A stretch of DNA of 64,000 bases from Cheiracanthium punctorium (lineage: Eukaryota > Arthropoda > Arachnida > Araneae > Cheiracanthiidae): positions 558,001-622,000 of the forward strand of contig JAWZYV010000169.1 of assembly GCA_038373885.1 (NCBI GenBank). Reading direction: 5' to 3'. Below are positions 44,906 to 57,425 of the stretch, piece by piece; within the stretch, counting starts at the first letter, position 1, and each line of letters starts with the position of its first letter. The position numbers were made by a program, and so were the translations under genes. The notes under the pieces are model-generated. The model worked only from the letters and a program-made list of their open reading frames with translations, was not told where the DNA came from and searched no databases.

Positions 44906-44999
44906 AAGTTTGCTGTGCTGTCTAGGATATATATATACACACATATATACACATAATTTTTTATGTAGAAATAAAAGGCTAGTACGTAGACTTTGCATA

Positions 45000-45665
45000 A
45001 GGCAATTAGATTTCAACATACAAGTAAGTCCATTCATATTTATCAATTTATTTGAAACCCATAAATTCACCAGTTCTATTCGTTAAAAATAATAGTCCTT
45101 AATATCTCGACTTACCAAAGCTAACAATACCGCCGAAATGTTACACCTCATTTCAGACTGTTAAAAAGTACAACATGCTTTAAAAAAATGAAAGATACTT
45201 TGACACATTTTTTTTACGCTAATCGCCGAAAACAGGAAATTGCCGGGTTTGAAATTTCTATTTTTACGCAATAATTGCACTGAGTACAATGCACGCGCTG
45301 CCTATATTTAACTTTTGTCAGCTAATTAATCATGTTTAATAAGAACTAATTATCTACAAAATGCATGTTAGCTTACATGCATAGACGGAAGTACAATATA
45401 TAGTTTTGTGTTGGCAGAAGACTACTTTATAGATGTCATTTATAGCAAAGAATAATGGAAGTAGATAATGCAATAAAGGAAATATGTTTTAAAGACTATT
45501 CCCTGTTGATGTATAGTTTATACTGAGTCCCGATAAAGTAAAATCTATGATTACTTTTTTCAAAATTTACTGTTTATCCATATCACATTAATACATCAGC
45601 TCTAACGTTTCCTTTTCTGTTTTTTACGTTTTCGTCTCGGAACAAGCTTTTATCCCTCGTCATTT

Positions 45666-45700
<35 letters not shown>

Positions 45701-48700
45701 TAGCAAATATTTTCCGTCCTTTGAAAAATTCTAGTGAGATTCAAGCTTTCTACATCCAATCACTTTTTTGTGCTTACTTGGGACTAAGGAGACAATAGCA
45801 ATGGACTTCCACTGTGACAAGGTTAGCAACCAGTCAGTCAGTCATGACATCTTCCTTTATATACAGAGATGAGCGAAATAGCACCCTAGTGCTTAAAAAA
45901 AGCTTTGCAGTTAGTACCCTTATGTAAACGTGATAGAAGATAGATTAGTTGCATTTAGATATATGTTTTTTGTAAGTAAAAACTGTGCATATTATGGTAT
46001 ATTTTAAATATGTATGTAAGAAAATAATTTTTATTAATTCTTCACGTAGTAATTTTAAAAAGTAAACTTGCAGGACACACTTTGCTCGTATGTAGTGAAA
46101 ATCATCGCATAATTTTCACTTGGTTTAAAATATATTTTTTTAAAAATAAAATTAATGAAATTTTATTTTGTGTCTTTTGTGGGTATTTTTACGCAAGTTA
46201 ATGTAAATGATAATTGGAGCTTTTAAAAAGCACACTCGATGTGTGCATACTTGAAGGTAATTTTCTAATGTTTCGACTGATTGCCTGCCTATATTTTCTC
46301 CCACCTTTTCCATTATGTTTAAACTAACAGAAGTTTGATTTATGGAATTAAATTGAGGATATCCTGATAAACGAAGCGTTCAATCGCACTTTTTAGAGGA
46401 TGCACACATGAAATAATCCCATGTAGTTTTTTGCTTCATTGTTATCTGTTTTCTAACATGCTTTCTTTTTTCACTATCATCAGAGATCGTTTATTTATTT
46501 TATTTTACTATTTACTAAATATATTTTTACAAATAAATTGAAATATTTTTTAGTTCACGCTGGCATTGCACTAAAAATTATTCTCGTACATTTTTACCTA
46601 AAATGCATTTATGATTCAGCGCAAAATTATGAATATAAACTAACATTTACAAATGTACTCTGATGACTGTTTAAAAATGAATCAGTTATTTTTGTTTATG
46701 TAAACGTAGAGGAACGTGTCATATAAGTATATTATAACAAAAGGGGAAATTTATGATTTCCCTAGAATTTTTTTCCCCTAGAAAAACAAACATCACCCAG
46801 TTTTTTAAGCCAATACGATAATCGTAGTTTTTTCAAGTTTTACTCCAGAAAAATTTTCAATAGATCGAGAACTCAAACTTTTTATTTAACTTCAATAACT
46901 CGCATTCATACGTTTATGTGAAAACAAGTAGTTGCATTTTTAGACACCATTTCCTCTAAAATGTTTCTTGTAAAACAACAGATGCGAAAATCAGTATTTT
47001 AACTGCTTTACATTTTGAACTTATTCAAAGAAAATTTGTCTATCATGTCTGAAGTATGTATTTATATTTACTGTAAAAATCTTTTTTTCCATAAATTAAT
47101 GTATTATTATGTGAAAAAGTTTTATAATAAACAGTATACTATTGTACGATGAAATTACCTTTATGATTTGTAATTATGGAATTCACTTATCAGTGCATTA
47201 GCAGCAATAAACTAATTTAATTATTACAAAAGCTTTTGTTTGGCCAATGCAGCATTCAACAGCTATTTTGTCAAAAGTCATTTCAACAAAGGTCTGTATA
47301 TCGAAAAGAATTGTAGATAAACACCGTCTTTAGAAAAAACTATGAAGCAATGCTTTTCAAATGTACAAGATTAAAAATGCGGCAAATGTATGCTAACCTA
47401 GCTCGATACGCTATTATGGTATCCAGATTATGAAAACTTGTTTTGCATACATTTTTACGACATTCTCAAAAATGTTAGAGTAAACGTATACTATTGTGTG
47501 TTCTGACTTAAATTATATGTAAAAGTTCCCGATTTAATACTTTATTTAAAATTCAGCCGAACATCTTTGTTTGGGGCAATTACACAATTCTAACGAGACC
47601 TATGACATTTAAGACTAATTAAGAGCCACTAGGAAGATAAATGACTACACAACATAGGATGAGCGTTACTTGCGACTAACAAATACCAGTAAATCGTTTC
47701 GGAGTTTATATAAAAGATAAAACAAAAGGAGAAAGTTAATAATGCTGAGAGAAACTATTAAAACATTTTGTCCTTCAGATACTTTATTTGCACATTTAAT
47801 ATTTAGTGGCTTAATAGTAAAGACATTTCATTCTAACAGAACAGGAAAGTGTATTTTACGCTAGTTCCATTTCATGTACCATATAAAATAGTGTGCGGAG
47901 AGAGAAAAGAATAAAAATGACATTTTAATAGGGCAGTAATACGGTTCATAGTTAAATTCTGCGCGAAAAAATATTGCCTGTTTTCACTGAATTTCAGCTT
48001 GGATAATGATCATGCTATTAGTTCGGAATACTGAAAGGTTCCTTGGCGTATACAGGCAGCCAGCGGTCAAAAAAAACTGAAAAACCTGAAATAGTAAGAA
48101 AGTTTTACTTTAACAGGAAAAGTCAGGAAAACATGCAAATTTTGGCTATAAACCTCGAAAATCTTGAAGTGTGACATAGACATTTATCTGAAGGTCTGTA
48201 TTTATAAATTAATGATACACTTGTCTTATGTCTAGAAAAAAATAAAAAATGACTTGCCATAGGTGTGTAAAAGTGACGGACTCGACAATATATTTTGTGG
48301 AGGAAATAGTTTTTTTTTTTTTTTAAGAATAAGAAAAAGCGTATTCAGCCTAACCAGAATGTACAATAAAGCAAAATATTAACCTGAATCACTATTTTAT
48401 TATTCATTTTTAAAACTAGTACCTCTAAAAATATTCCGAATCTGCCACGTCACATTGCACACCTGTATAAAATATTATTTACAGTATTTTTTTTAGGGCT
48501 GAAAGCGAACGTGAGTAAGCTTTATTTTCGGAACAAGGTAATGTTTGTGTAGATGTAATTGCGAACTAGTTTCGCTAATAAACTATAGTCCTTAGTTTTA
48601 CACGACCATTAAAAAAGTTTTTTATCGTAACCATCTATTCGTTTTGGGTGATTAGACATGAGATTTATCTCAGCAAATATTGTGTAGATTTACTAATCAA

Positions 48701-49730
48701 CGATTTGTAAGTGTACACCATTAAGTGAAGTACTTGAAGATGTTTTCGTAGAATAGTGCTAAATTAGCTGCAACCCTTCTATGCAGAAATCTTTCACCAT
48801 GGATTGTTTCCGTCAATCAGTTTAAGCATCTAATTACTGTTTAACGTTTGTCCGTAGAGAGGTTGCATCTGGTTTATGACCTCTTCACGGTGCAAATGTT
48901 CAATTGCTTCTTCTAACTGTGTACTTTTGAAGTACGAGATGGGAATGAACATAAAGGGGCTGGCTCTCCATATGAAAGCAGACAATGTATATATTAACTC
49001 CTTACAACTATTGTACTATCAGAAGTAGATGAGAACTCTCATGCAGCATAAAAATTTACTGGCACTCCCAAATTACTACTAGCCGCAGATATGCATCAAC
49101 AGGAATTAAATAGAAGATCGACAAAGTGGAATGTCGGAAGAAAAATATTTAATTCTTAATACTGTTTTATTTTGCAGTCTTATCCTGTTACATATGGATT
49201 TGTCATTTTTGTGTTGGTGATGGGCAATAAGCACGCGTCATACAAATTAATCCGAGGAATACGGGATCTCAGTCATAGTTTGTTCTGGTAAGGTCTGATA
49301 ATCTGTGTAGTCATCAACGGCAATTTTTAAAAAAATCTGCGTAAATGTTAGGTAAATCTCAAATGCTATTTTATAAGAATGATTTGAAAATAAGATTAAA
49401 TTTGAAATATAAAAATTTTTAAAGTTTTTATCCAGGTAAATTATTTTAAATCTAAAAGTCAAATTTATGGTAATGATATAGCTTCTGAGAAATGAAATAT
49501 AATTCGCTTTTAATAAAACGTCTTATATTTATCGTTTTTAAATTGAAACATACAACGTTTATTCCATAAGAAAGGAGAAATCTTTTAAATTTATATTTTA
49601 AACAGTCTTTGATAACTTAATTTTATAGGATGGATAGTATTTTATGAAATGCTATAAATTAACCAGTGGGTGAACACAACCAGTGAAAACACATTTTGTA
49701 TATATATGTAATGTATAAAAAAGGTAAATT
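45000..49730. other. AT-rich DNA, no gene recognised
   Basis: 4.7 kb of AT-rich sequence. I see an (ATTT)n microsatellite at 45662-45700, homopolymer runs and short frames only. No transposase, RT or host exon motif was recognised. This may be the least transposon-disturbed intergenic part of the window. Confidence 0.5.
45662..45700. repeat. (ATTT)n microsatellite
   Basis: Nine or so consecutive TTTA units. Similar tracts lie at 41706-41730 and 59724-59752. Confidence 0.95.
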
Positions 49731-50165
49731 GGGTTTTACTAGTTTGGGTATTGTTCAAGCGGGTACTTTCACTGTAAGTTTTACTTTCCTGTCATACTTG
49801 CCACGCGCGCTCTGGAGCTATGTTTTATTTATTTTGTTATTTGCCAGACATCAGGCCGTCGATTCTGAGTTCTTTAGATGTACACGTGTCCTCACGCCCT
49901 TGCAGGCCCGGATGCGGGTCATGTTGGTAAATGTGTGTGGTTCGATCAGAGATAAGAGAGAGGAGGAGTTGTGTCTTCGCAGACCACGTGGTGTGGTAAG
50001 CGTAAATACTCCCGCACATCGAAAATCGGGGGACTTCTGCCACTAGAACTGCTTAATGAGTCCACGCTGATTCTTGTACCCGTCTCCCCTCCCTTCTTCT
50101 CAATTGTAACTTAATTGTAATGTTCAATAAACCATATTACCTGCCTTAACTCTGAAGCTTACTTG
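49730..50165 (+). mobile_element. Possible solo LTR
   Basis: A GC-richer block (about 49795-50100) in AT-rich surroundings ends with an AATAAA (about 50127) in a GTTCAATAAACCATATTACC context, as in the R/U5 part of many gypsy-type LTRs. An open frame of 116 codons across it resembles no protein family. No second copy, tRNA primer site or clear target duplication was found, so this is tentative. Confidence 0.3.
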
Positions 50166-50169
50166 AAAT

Positions 50170-51007
50170 ATCTGACGTCTCATATATATATATTTTTTAA
50201 ATTACGTTTGAAGAGTTTTTCGGTATATGGATTTGCAACAGTTTTTTTCTATGAAAGGAATCTATTTGAAACCTAATTGGGTTCCCTGGTCAAATGCATT
50301 TTCGTGAAAAATAATCATTTATTTATATGTAGTGTACTATTTTTATAAAAAGTTTATTAAACTTCTAGTAAATGGACAATGTCAATGTCTGTAATTACAC
50401 TATTTTTTATTTGAGCCCCTCAAAAACCTTAATGCAATAATTTATAAACTTCTCCAATATTTTTACATTTTACATAAATTACATTTAACAAAAATGTGCT
50501 CACTCACACGGGTGAATACGAAACAGTAAGAATACTTTTCAAAAATAACAATATAAAATAACGATTTTTAAAGTTGTGCCTTAAAATGTTTCAATTTCTC
50601 ATTAGCATTATGAATAGAAAAATTTATTAGAAAGTTGCTTAATTTTTTATTCATATTGAGTTCAAATGTGAAACGAAAATAGTCTGTTGCTATTAAAATA
50701 CTGCTTTACTACATAAACGAGCAATTTTCTCTAAAGTAACTACTCAAAAAAAAAAAAAAAAAATAAAAATAAAAATAAAGGTTGACTTTATTCTGTCTGC
50801 ACGTCAATTAAATAGAAGATGCAGTTTATATATTTTTCATTTACTGCAATAGTTTGTCGAAAGACAATTCTGAAGAATACAAACAATTATTGAGGATTTG
50901 CGGGAAATTGTCAATTTGTAGAGAAACTTGAGCGTATAGCAAATAAAGTAGTTGGTTCAAACTTTAAACAAGATATTTTGAAAAATTTAACCCATTTACC
51001 TTGCGGA
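50170..51007. other. AT-rich DNA, no gene recognised
   Basis: Low-complexity sequence with a poly(A) run at 50748-50762 and no recognised motif. Confidence 0.5.
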
Positions 51008-51044
51008 GTCATGTACTTGTATAGTTACAATACAAGTACATGAC
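51008..51044. repeat. Perfect 15-bp hairpin
   Basis: GTCATGTACTTGTAT pairs with ATACAAGTACATGAC across a 7-nt loop. Confidence 0.85.
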
Positions 51045-51177
51045 AAGTTTCTGGTACTCCAGAAATTGCTGCCCCTGCACAAATGCACAGTGCAAAACAA
51101 ACTACACATTACGCAAATTTTTTCTTTTTATTCCCTTTATTTTCTCTTTGCTCTTGTACGTTGCATTTCGCGTGTCC

Positions 51178-51560
51178 CTCAGTGGCCTAGTCGCAGAGCT
51201 CCGTTCCCACGAGAACAAGGAAAATAAAGCAGCACAGGCTTGGCCAGTGCTTGGGAGGGTGAAAACCTTTCTTGGCTGGGCTGCTGTGGGATCGTGTATG
51301 CTAATGGGAGTTGGTGCACGTAAAATCTATTCGTAGCTCTTGCATGTTAAAACGATATCTCTGGGGGTGCCGATGTCAGGTGCTAGGTCTCAATGAGTTA
51401 AAAATTAGGAGACCACTCATACGGGGCGAGGTTGGTTTCCCTAATAGGAATCCCCGTAATGAAATGACCGACATCTGCGGCCCTCGTAGCGGTCAAGCGA
51501 GCAGTAGGCCGCTAACTCGGACATTAGAAAGAGGGAAAAAAAGGTTCAATTTCATAAGCG
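51178..51560 (+). mobile_element. SINE-like element, copy 1
   Basis: Collinear with 63155-63545: AGTGG(C/A)CTAG head, CTCCGTTCCCA.AAGAAC, GGCTTGGCCAGTGCTTGGGA, GCTAATGGGAG(T/C)TGGTGCACG, CTCTGGGGGTGCCGAT and a later Chi-like GC-rich body. The AGTGGCCTAGTCGC start resembles a tRNA A box, but a B box is unclear. Two copies 12 kb apart in the same orientation show it is a dispersed element. Frames inside it are incidental. Confidence 0.75.
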
Positions 51561-51599
51561 GCCATCTGTGAGAGATGTCTACGAAACAGTTATTTTTAA

Positions 51600-53850
51600 T
51601 TTGAAAGTTTTCATAATTTAAGGGCTATGGGGTTAAATAAATGAAATTATTATTATTTAAATATCTAAGCATGCATACACGTTTCTCTTTTTAAAATACC
51701 CTGATCATGAATAATAGTTTTAACCCTCCAAGCGATGCAGGGGAAAATTTCCGTTCACTTAGTTCCAGTTTCCACTGCAATGCACCCGTAATTTATATTA
51801 TTTAAAACACTGAAGCATCGTAAAATAATTTTTGATTTTAAAGCTCATAGACATTATTAGGTACTTGTTTTCTTATTGCAGATCTTCCTATCAAAACTTT
51901 TTAATATTTTATATTTTAACGGTTTTATAATTTTAACGGTTCATGAAAATTCTGTCGCGAAAACAACTTTACGTGATTTGTCCATTTCGAAGACGCTCAG
52001 AGGGAATAATTTTACGCCTTAATTTTTCTGCATTTATTTTGTATGATTGCATAAAGTTAATTAGTTTTACAACCAATTTGCTGTTGTTTAAAACTAATTA
52101 GTTTGCAATTAATTAGTTTTACAGAATGCAAATGCTGCAAAACTAATGCAAATTTTAAAAATACACAATAAAATATCTGCACACATCTACGCATATGTTT
52201 CCGTATAAAATAATTCAAGAAATTTATTTTAAGTTAAAATGTAAACTGCATTTATATTATTTCTGCTTAAAGTAAAAACAATAACAAAATGGTAACTAAT
52301 TTTCAGAATTAAATTATTTTGAAAGATAAAAGCATCTATTTTTTTTTTATTTTTTTTTTGGAATGCATGTGTTTCGAGTAATGTTTGTTTCCAAGAAAAT
52401 TTAATACATCCTTGTGAGAAAAGCCGTATTAATTTATCAGTCTCATTTAACTAAAAATTCATTAAAGAAAATATTTTCGGATCCTTCCGTACATAATCAA
52501 TTATTCATAATTGTTACAAAGTATTTAATGAAGTTGGTTAGTAAAAAGGAAACTGGCCGTTTTAAAATAAACATGTATTCTAAAACAAGTACATGCTATC
52601 GTTGTAATTTACATGCTATTATTGAGTGGTTGAATGTGGTCAAGTATATGTAATTTTTTTCTCAGTTTCCAAAATCGGCGTTAAATTTATGAGTACATTA
52701 TGCGACCTACATGATAACAATGATCTTTAATGTCATCAACTGTTAGTAGATAGTGTGCGAATGTATGCTGAATTTTAATTTTTAATCGGCTTTGGGCATT
52801 TGTGTTTTTAGGTAGTTGGTAGCATGTTCTTTCTTCGCTTATATGTTCAAAGTGTATTTAAATATAAGTCAAAGCTTTGGTGTAATAAAATATATCAAAT
52901 ATTGTTTATTAGAACATGCATCATTGAATAGGAATATGACTTTTGAAACGCAATTCGATTTGTGTTTTGGGGAGAAAACAAGTTATTTTTAAACACAGAA
53001 ATTAAGATAAGAAATAATATTTATGCTTAAGTATTTGTAGTCGTTTTGTACAATTTACCTTTCGAGAAAAAAAAACAAATATTTAAACTTTTGTTTTAGA
53101 AATAGTCTTAGTTTTTCTTGATAAAGCTAATTGCAATCGGTTCTGGATGCACACTATCCAAACAAAAAAGAAACCGTTGCAATTTTTTGCTCAAAATATT
53201 ACTTTGTTTTATAAACGAAATATGTCTGTTTCATTGACTATGTTGAAAGTGTTAGAGTGTAGGGGATTATCTAGAATTTAGAGTTTTGCTGTTACAGTAC
53301 ATAAATGTTATTGCGTATGAGAAAAAAAATCAACGTAATTTTAATATCAATCTCAGAAGACATTTTGACAGCTATTGAATGGTATTAGCATCAGAAAAGA
53401 ACATTCGTTTTCATTCAAAGGCATACATCTTCGTATTAATCGAATGGAAATGTAATTAAATTTCCATGCTTTATAATAAGAGAATGTTTGGCGATAATGT
53501 TAAAAAAAAAGTTATGTGTAAAACTTTTTGCTAAACTGGGCAATAACAAGGCGACCCGCATGGCTGGTAAAATTTCGAAATCCCTCAGGAAAAAAAGTAA
53601 TTTTTTTCAAGATAAATGATTTTTAATTATTTCACTTTTAATTACTGCAAGCATTAGTTATGGAAATTAATAAAACTTTAATTTAATTTGATCTGCATTT
53701 TTTTCTAATATTCCCATCATCACTACAAGCACAATGTCGAGTATTCAAAATTATAGTTTGACCGTAAAGTCGTTTAAACTTTAACAGTGATGAGAGCAGT
53801 TCTCCAAATAATACGAGTGCTAACATAAATATAAAATAAATTTATATCTA
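51600..53850. other. AT-rich DNA, no gene recognised
   Basis: No motif recognised. It contains repeated TTAATTAGTTTTACA-type short blocks near 52060-52130. Confidence 0.5.
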
Positions 53851-53859
53851 AAATATGTT

Positions 53860-54180
53860 TTGAAGAATGACCATCCATAGAGAGTAATATATTAGAATTC
53901 TTCTGGGTGCTCCTATAAAAGAACTTAAAGTGCTGCATAAACAGTTTTCTACAATCTTCATTTTCTAATCCTTAATAATATATACAAATATTGTTTCATT
54001 TGAAATAGCCGAACATCTCTAAAATTCGCTTTAACAAATGACTGTCCATAGAGCATATGTATTGAATTCTTTTGAATTTCTCCTGTAACAGACATGACAT
54101 AAATAAATTTCGTAGAAATCGATGCATATTTACGACAGTTAGAGCACGCACGAACAGAGTGGACGGACAAGCAGACGAAC
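53860..54180. repeat. Two diverged tandem units
   Basis: GACCATCCATAGAG.GTAATATATT and GACTGTCCATAGAGCATATGTATT start two units about 175 bp apart. Both resemble the units at 1260-1500 near the left end of the window. Confidence 0.55.
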
Positions 54181-55207
54181 TGAAATCATAAAAACTTTTC
54201 AGCCTTGTTGGAAAGTGTTAAAAATGTTAATATAATATGTGTTCAATTTAACTCTAAAAAATATATATGTGTGAAAAATAGCGAAAAATAATTAAAAAAC
54301 CAATTTTTTAAGGTATCAAATCTAACATATACCTTAAATTAAAAAAAAAGAACAACATACAGAGAAAAATGAAGAAAACAAAATTCATTAAAGAATTCTG
54401 AAAAAAAAAAAATGTATGTCAACTGGAACGACCATAAATTATCATGAATATTAATGATCCTATGAATGAACCATAAATTATCACGATTGTGTTCATTATA
54501 CATTATTATCAAACAATTAAATGCTGCTAAAAAAATGAAAAATTTAACATTAAAAATAAAGATCATTTTTTCGGTTATCGGAAGATTCCTACCAAATTTA
54601 TTTAATTAATAATAATATTCTCAGAAATCTATTAAAATTTATAAGTTACTTCATTTCTTGTGAGTTCGTTTGCTGTAGCATTCACGCAAAGCTATACTAC
54701 TGTAATCCATTAATTTTCTGAGACTATTTCTGGTAATCTCTTTTGCCACTTGCGCCCTAATACAAATCCCTTCTATCCAAGATAAATACTAAAACCTCCA
54801 ATAACATTTATGGTACTTGCTATAAGACAAGTATTTTTTTTTTTTTTGGTACGTACGTTTAAAAAAGTACAGTACTTTAACAGGGTGAACAATAATGCTT
54901 TACTCATAAGATTTTAACGAGTTACTTATGATCTTAAATTAATTATCATAGTTTTTATAAAAGTAGGGCATTTATGAAATTGCTTGAGGTTTTTTTTTAT
55001 TATTTTATTTTTTTTTTATTCTTTATTTCAAGCATCACATGGGAAGAATTCAACTATGTTTTTTTTTTTGGGGGGGGGGAGGGAGGGGGTATTCCTACTG
55101 TAAAATTTTATTGACTGTAAATTTTGCTATGAATATTTTGTAAAAAAATTCAGTGACAGTATATATTTTTAATCATATTCATAGCAAATTTTCCTTATTA
55201 CCCATTA

Positions 55208-55215
55208 GCTCATAG
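55208..55215. repeat. hAT target duplication GCTCATAG (left)
   Basis: Exact 8-bp match with 55381-55388 on the other side of the MITE. Confidence 0.9.
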
Positions 55216-55380
55216 CAGGGGCGTAGCGAAGGGGGGGGGGTTAGGGGGGTCATACCCCTATGAGAAATTTTTTCCATACTAAATGTATATTCTTCACTAC
55301 ATTATCGCACTCACGTATACATAAGTATGAGTTGTAGTAGTCGTAACAACCCCCATGAAAAATTTCTGGCTACGCCCCTG
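55216..55380. mobile_element. hAT-type MITE
   Basis: 165 bp from CAGGGGCGTAGCGAAGG to TTCTGGCTACGCCCCTG, flanked by exact GCTCATAG duplications. The terminal inverted repeats (CAGGGGCGTAGC) are perfect over 12 bp. CAGGGG ends with an 8-bp target duplication define a hAT MITE. There is no coding capacity. Confidence 0.92.
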
Positions 55381-55854
55381 GCTCATAGAGTTTACAAAAT
55401 TAATATCATATTTTAATTAATATAAAATTTCAAAAATTTAAATCCTTTACCGTATATTAATTATTTTAAGTAACGGATACAAAAGGCGGATATTCGGATA
55501 AAATTAAAAATTTTACGCTTACAAGGGGGATCCAGACCCCCTCTGTCTCCCCCTCCCTATTAAAAGTCCATGTGTTAGCCAGTTTAAATGCGACATTTTA
55601 AAATATAGAAATATTTTCAATCATGAACAAATCAAGAGCAAGAGAGATGGAATTAGAAATTTTTAAAGCTTTTATTTAAAGATTTTAGTTAAAATTCTCT
55701 TTTTATTTTCTTTTTTTTTCTTTAACATTTTTTTTGCGTGTGTGCGTTGTTTTGTCACAACCTTCAAACAGAATTGGTAAAATTACTTTGCAAAACGACA
55801 TTTTGCCTCTGTCGCTGAAAGTTGTTTATGAATTACGGTATAATTTACATGATG

Positions 55855-55922
55855 ACTGACTTTACTACTTTTATGACTGACTACTACTTTTATGACTGAT
55901 TACTACTTTTATGACTGACTTT
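55855..55922. repeat. Short tandem repeat TACTACTTTTATGACTGA
   Basis: Three consecutive copies of about 20 bp leading straight into the hairpin at 55918. Confidence 0.85.
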
Positions 55923-55975
55923 TATATAAGCGTATATTAAAATCTAGCAATTTTAATATACGCTTATATAAAAGT
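55918..55975. repeat. Perfect 26-bp hairpin, 6-nt loop
   Basis: ACTTTTATATAAGCGTATAT... (55918-55943) is exactly complementary to 55950-55975, with loop CTAGCA. It adjoins a tandem repeat that shares its first bases. Confidence 0.88.
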
Positions 55976-55999
55976 TTCACAAATTCAACTCTATTAGTA

Positions 56000-56376
56000 A
56001 TATTGCGTTATCTTGTGGAAAAGCTCTCTTGTTTTCTGATTCGATATTGCTTCTAATCCCGTGGTTTGGCGACAGCCAATGGGGAGTCACTCCCCTTTTC
56101 TCTCTGAAACTCAACAATCTCTCTTTAGTTCTCATCTTGAAACTGTGTTGGGAAGGGACGGTCTTCCCTTGCTGCCGTTCGGTAGGCATTTGTATAGCTG
56201 CAACTTACACGTGTTTTAATCTCGCTTAAATGTGAATTGTTTTTCTTCGATCGTGTGTTTAAAGTAACAAAGTATTTTTTTCTCATTCAAGTGTTATTAC
56301 AGTGCATTTTATATTCAAGCTATTTTCTTTTAATTTCATATTTACAAACTGGATTATGAGTGATGGAAAAATCCTA
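56000..56376 (+). promoter_or_regulatory. Possible promoter / untranslated first exon
   Basis: The segment 56020-56190 is clearly richer in G and C than its surroundings and has a CCAAT-type element (AGCCAATGGGG at about 56095). A consensus splice donor context, CCTA then GTAAGT, lies at 56377. A possible acceptor (TTTATTAACTCTACGCATACAG) precedes 57272, upstream of the receptor start. Together these could be a 5' untranslated exon and intron of the receptor gene. This is inference; a mobile-element fragment is an alternative. Confidence 0.3.
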
Positions 56377-57425
56377 GTAAGTCTAAAGAAATATATTTGG
56401 AAAAAAACTAAAACGTGAATATATTTTAAAAATCAAGAACTCGCGATGTTTTTTTTATTACCTAAGTGATTTTATAAATTTCTATGTTATGTATCGAAAC
56501 ATGTCACTTTACTTTTTATAAATATATCCTGAATAAGAAAGCGTTTATGCATGTGTGTCTGTAAATTATTAAGCAATTTACAGTAGAAAATAATTTTTGG
56601 TTTTAAAATGATATAATAGAGTAAATTTAAAGAATGAATACTCTACATATCGATAGTTAGACACAACTGTGCATTATAAAATAACATCTTTTATATCGTC
56701 TGTACATCATAGTATTAAATAATGTTAAACAATTTACGTATTTACTATGTTAAATACGAAATTCTTTAAATGCAAGAGCAAAATCATTATAAAAATGACA
56801 TATGAATGAATAATTGTGCGTTCAAGCAACAAAATGTATAATTATCTTCTATAACATTTTATTCTTTATAAAACAAGGGATACATAAATGCTTACATGCT
56901 TGAATATTTTATACATGATGATGTGTAAGTGAATCAAAATAAATGATTAACATGGCAATGACAAAATTTATTTTCCGAAAGAAATATCCCAAATACTTGT
57001 ATAAAACCTTATAAAAAATAATTTTTCTTTATTAAATTAAGAAAGTAAAACTAATAATTATAGTTAATCGAAATGCGATATTACTGGAAGAAACATTATG
57101 ATTTTTTTGAATTAAATACTTCAATGTACATAAAACTACTATGAGAACGCTATTCGCGTTTCACAGTGGAGGAGTCTTACATAAGTTCTTCGAGAATAAA
57201 TCTGAAACTCTGTGATATAATAAAGACAATCTATGAAATTGACTTACTTTATTAACTCTACGCATACAGTTGTCAACTACAAAAGAAAATAATACTGAAA
57301 TATAATTCCACAACATTCCTCGTGATTATGAGACTACATCTTCTGACCTAAGCATAACTAGTACCGCAATTAAAAAAGAGACTGACAAATACGCAACTGT
57401 TTATCTCACTCCAGCAATCTTCATA

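Larger units (their letters stand above)
43155..44925. mobile_element. TIR element with many AAGCTTG motifs
   Basis: The ends CCCAGACAGCACA and TGTGCTGTCTAGG are inverted repeats (one mismatch), flanked by ATAT sequence of the TA repeat. Dense AAGCTTG/CAAGCTT motifs occur just inside both ends, at 43168-43240 and especially 44730-44900. The interior contains a hAT-type MITE (43352-44014) and a tRNA-derived SINE (about 44549-44725). No transposase of its own is recognised. Confidence 0.65.

Noticed and set aside
49696..50046. 116-codon frame as a host gene
   Set aside because: Composition and a downstream AATAAA suggest a mobile-element or LTR fragment, and the peptide shows no recognisable domain.
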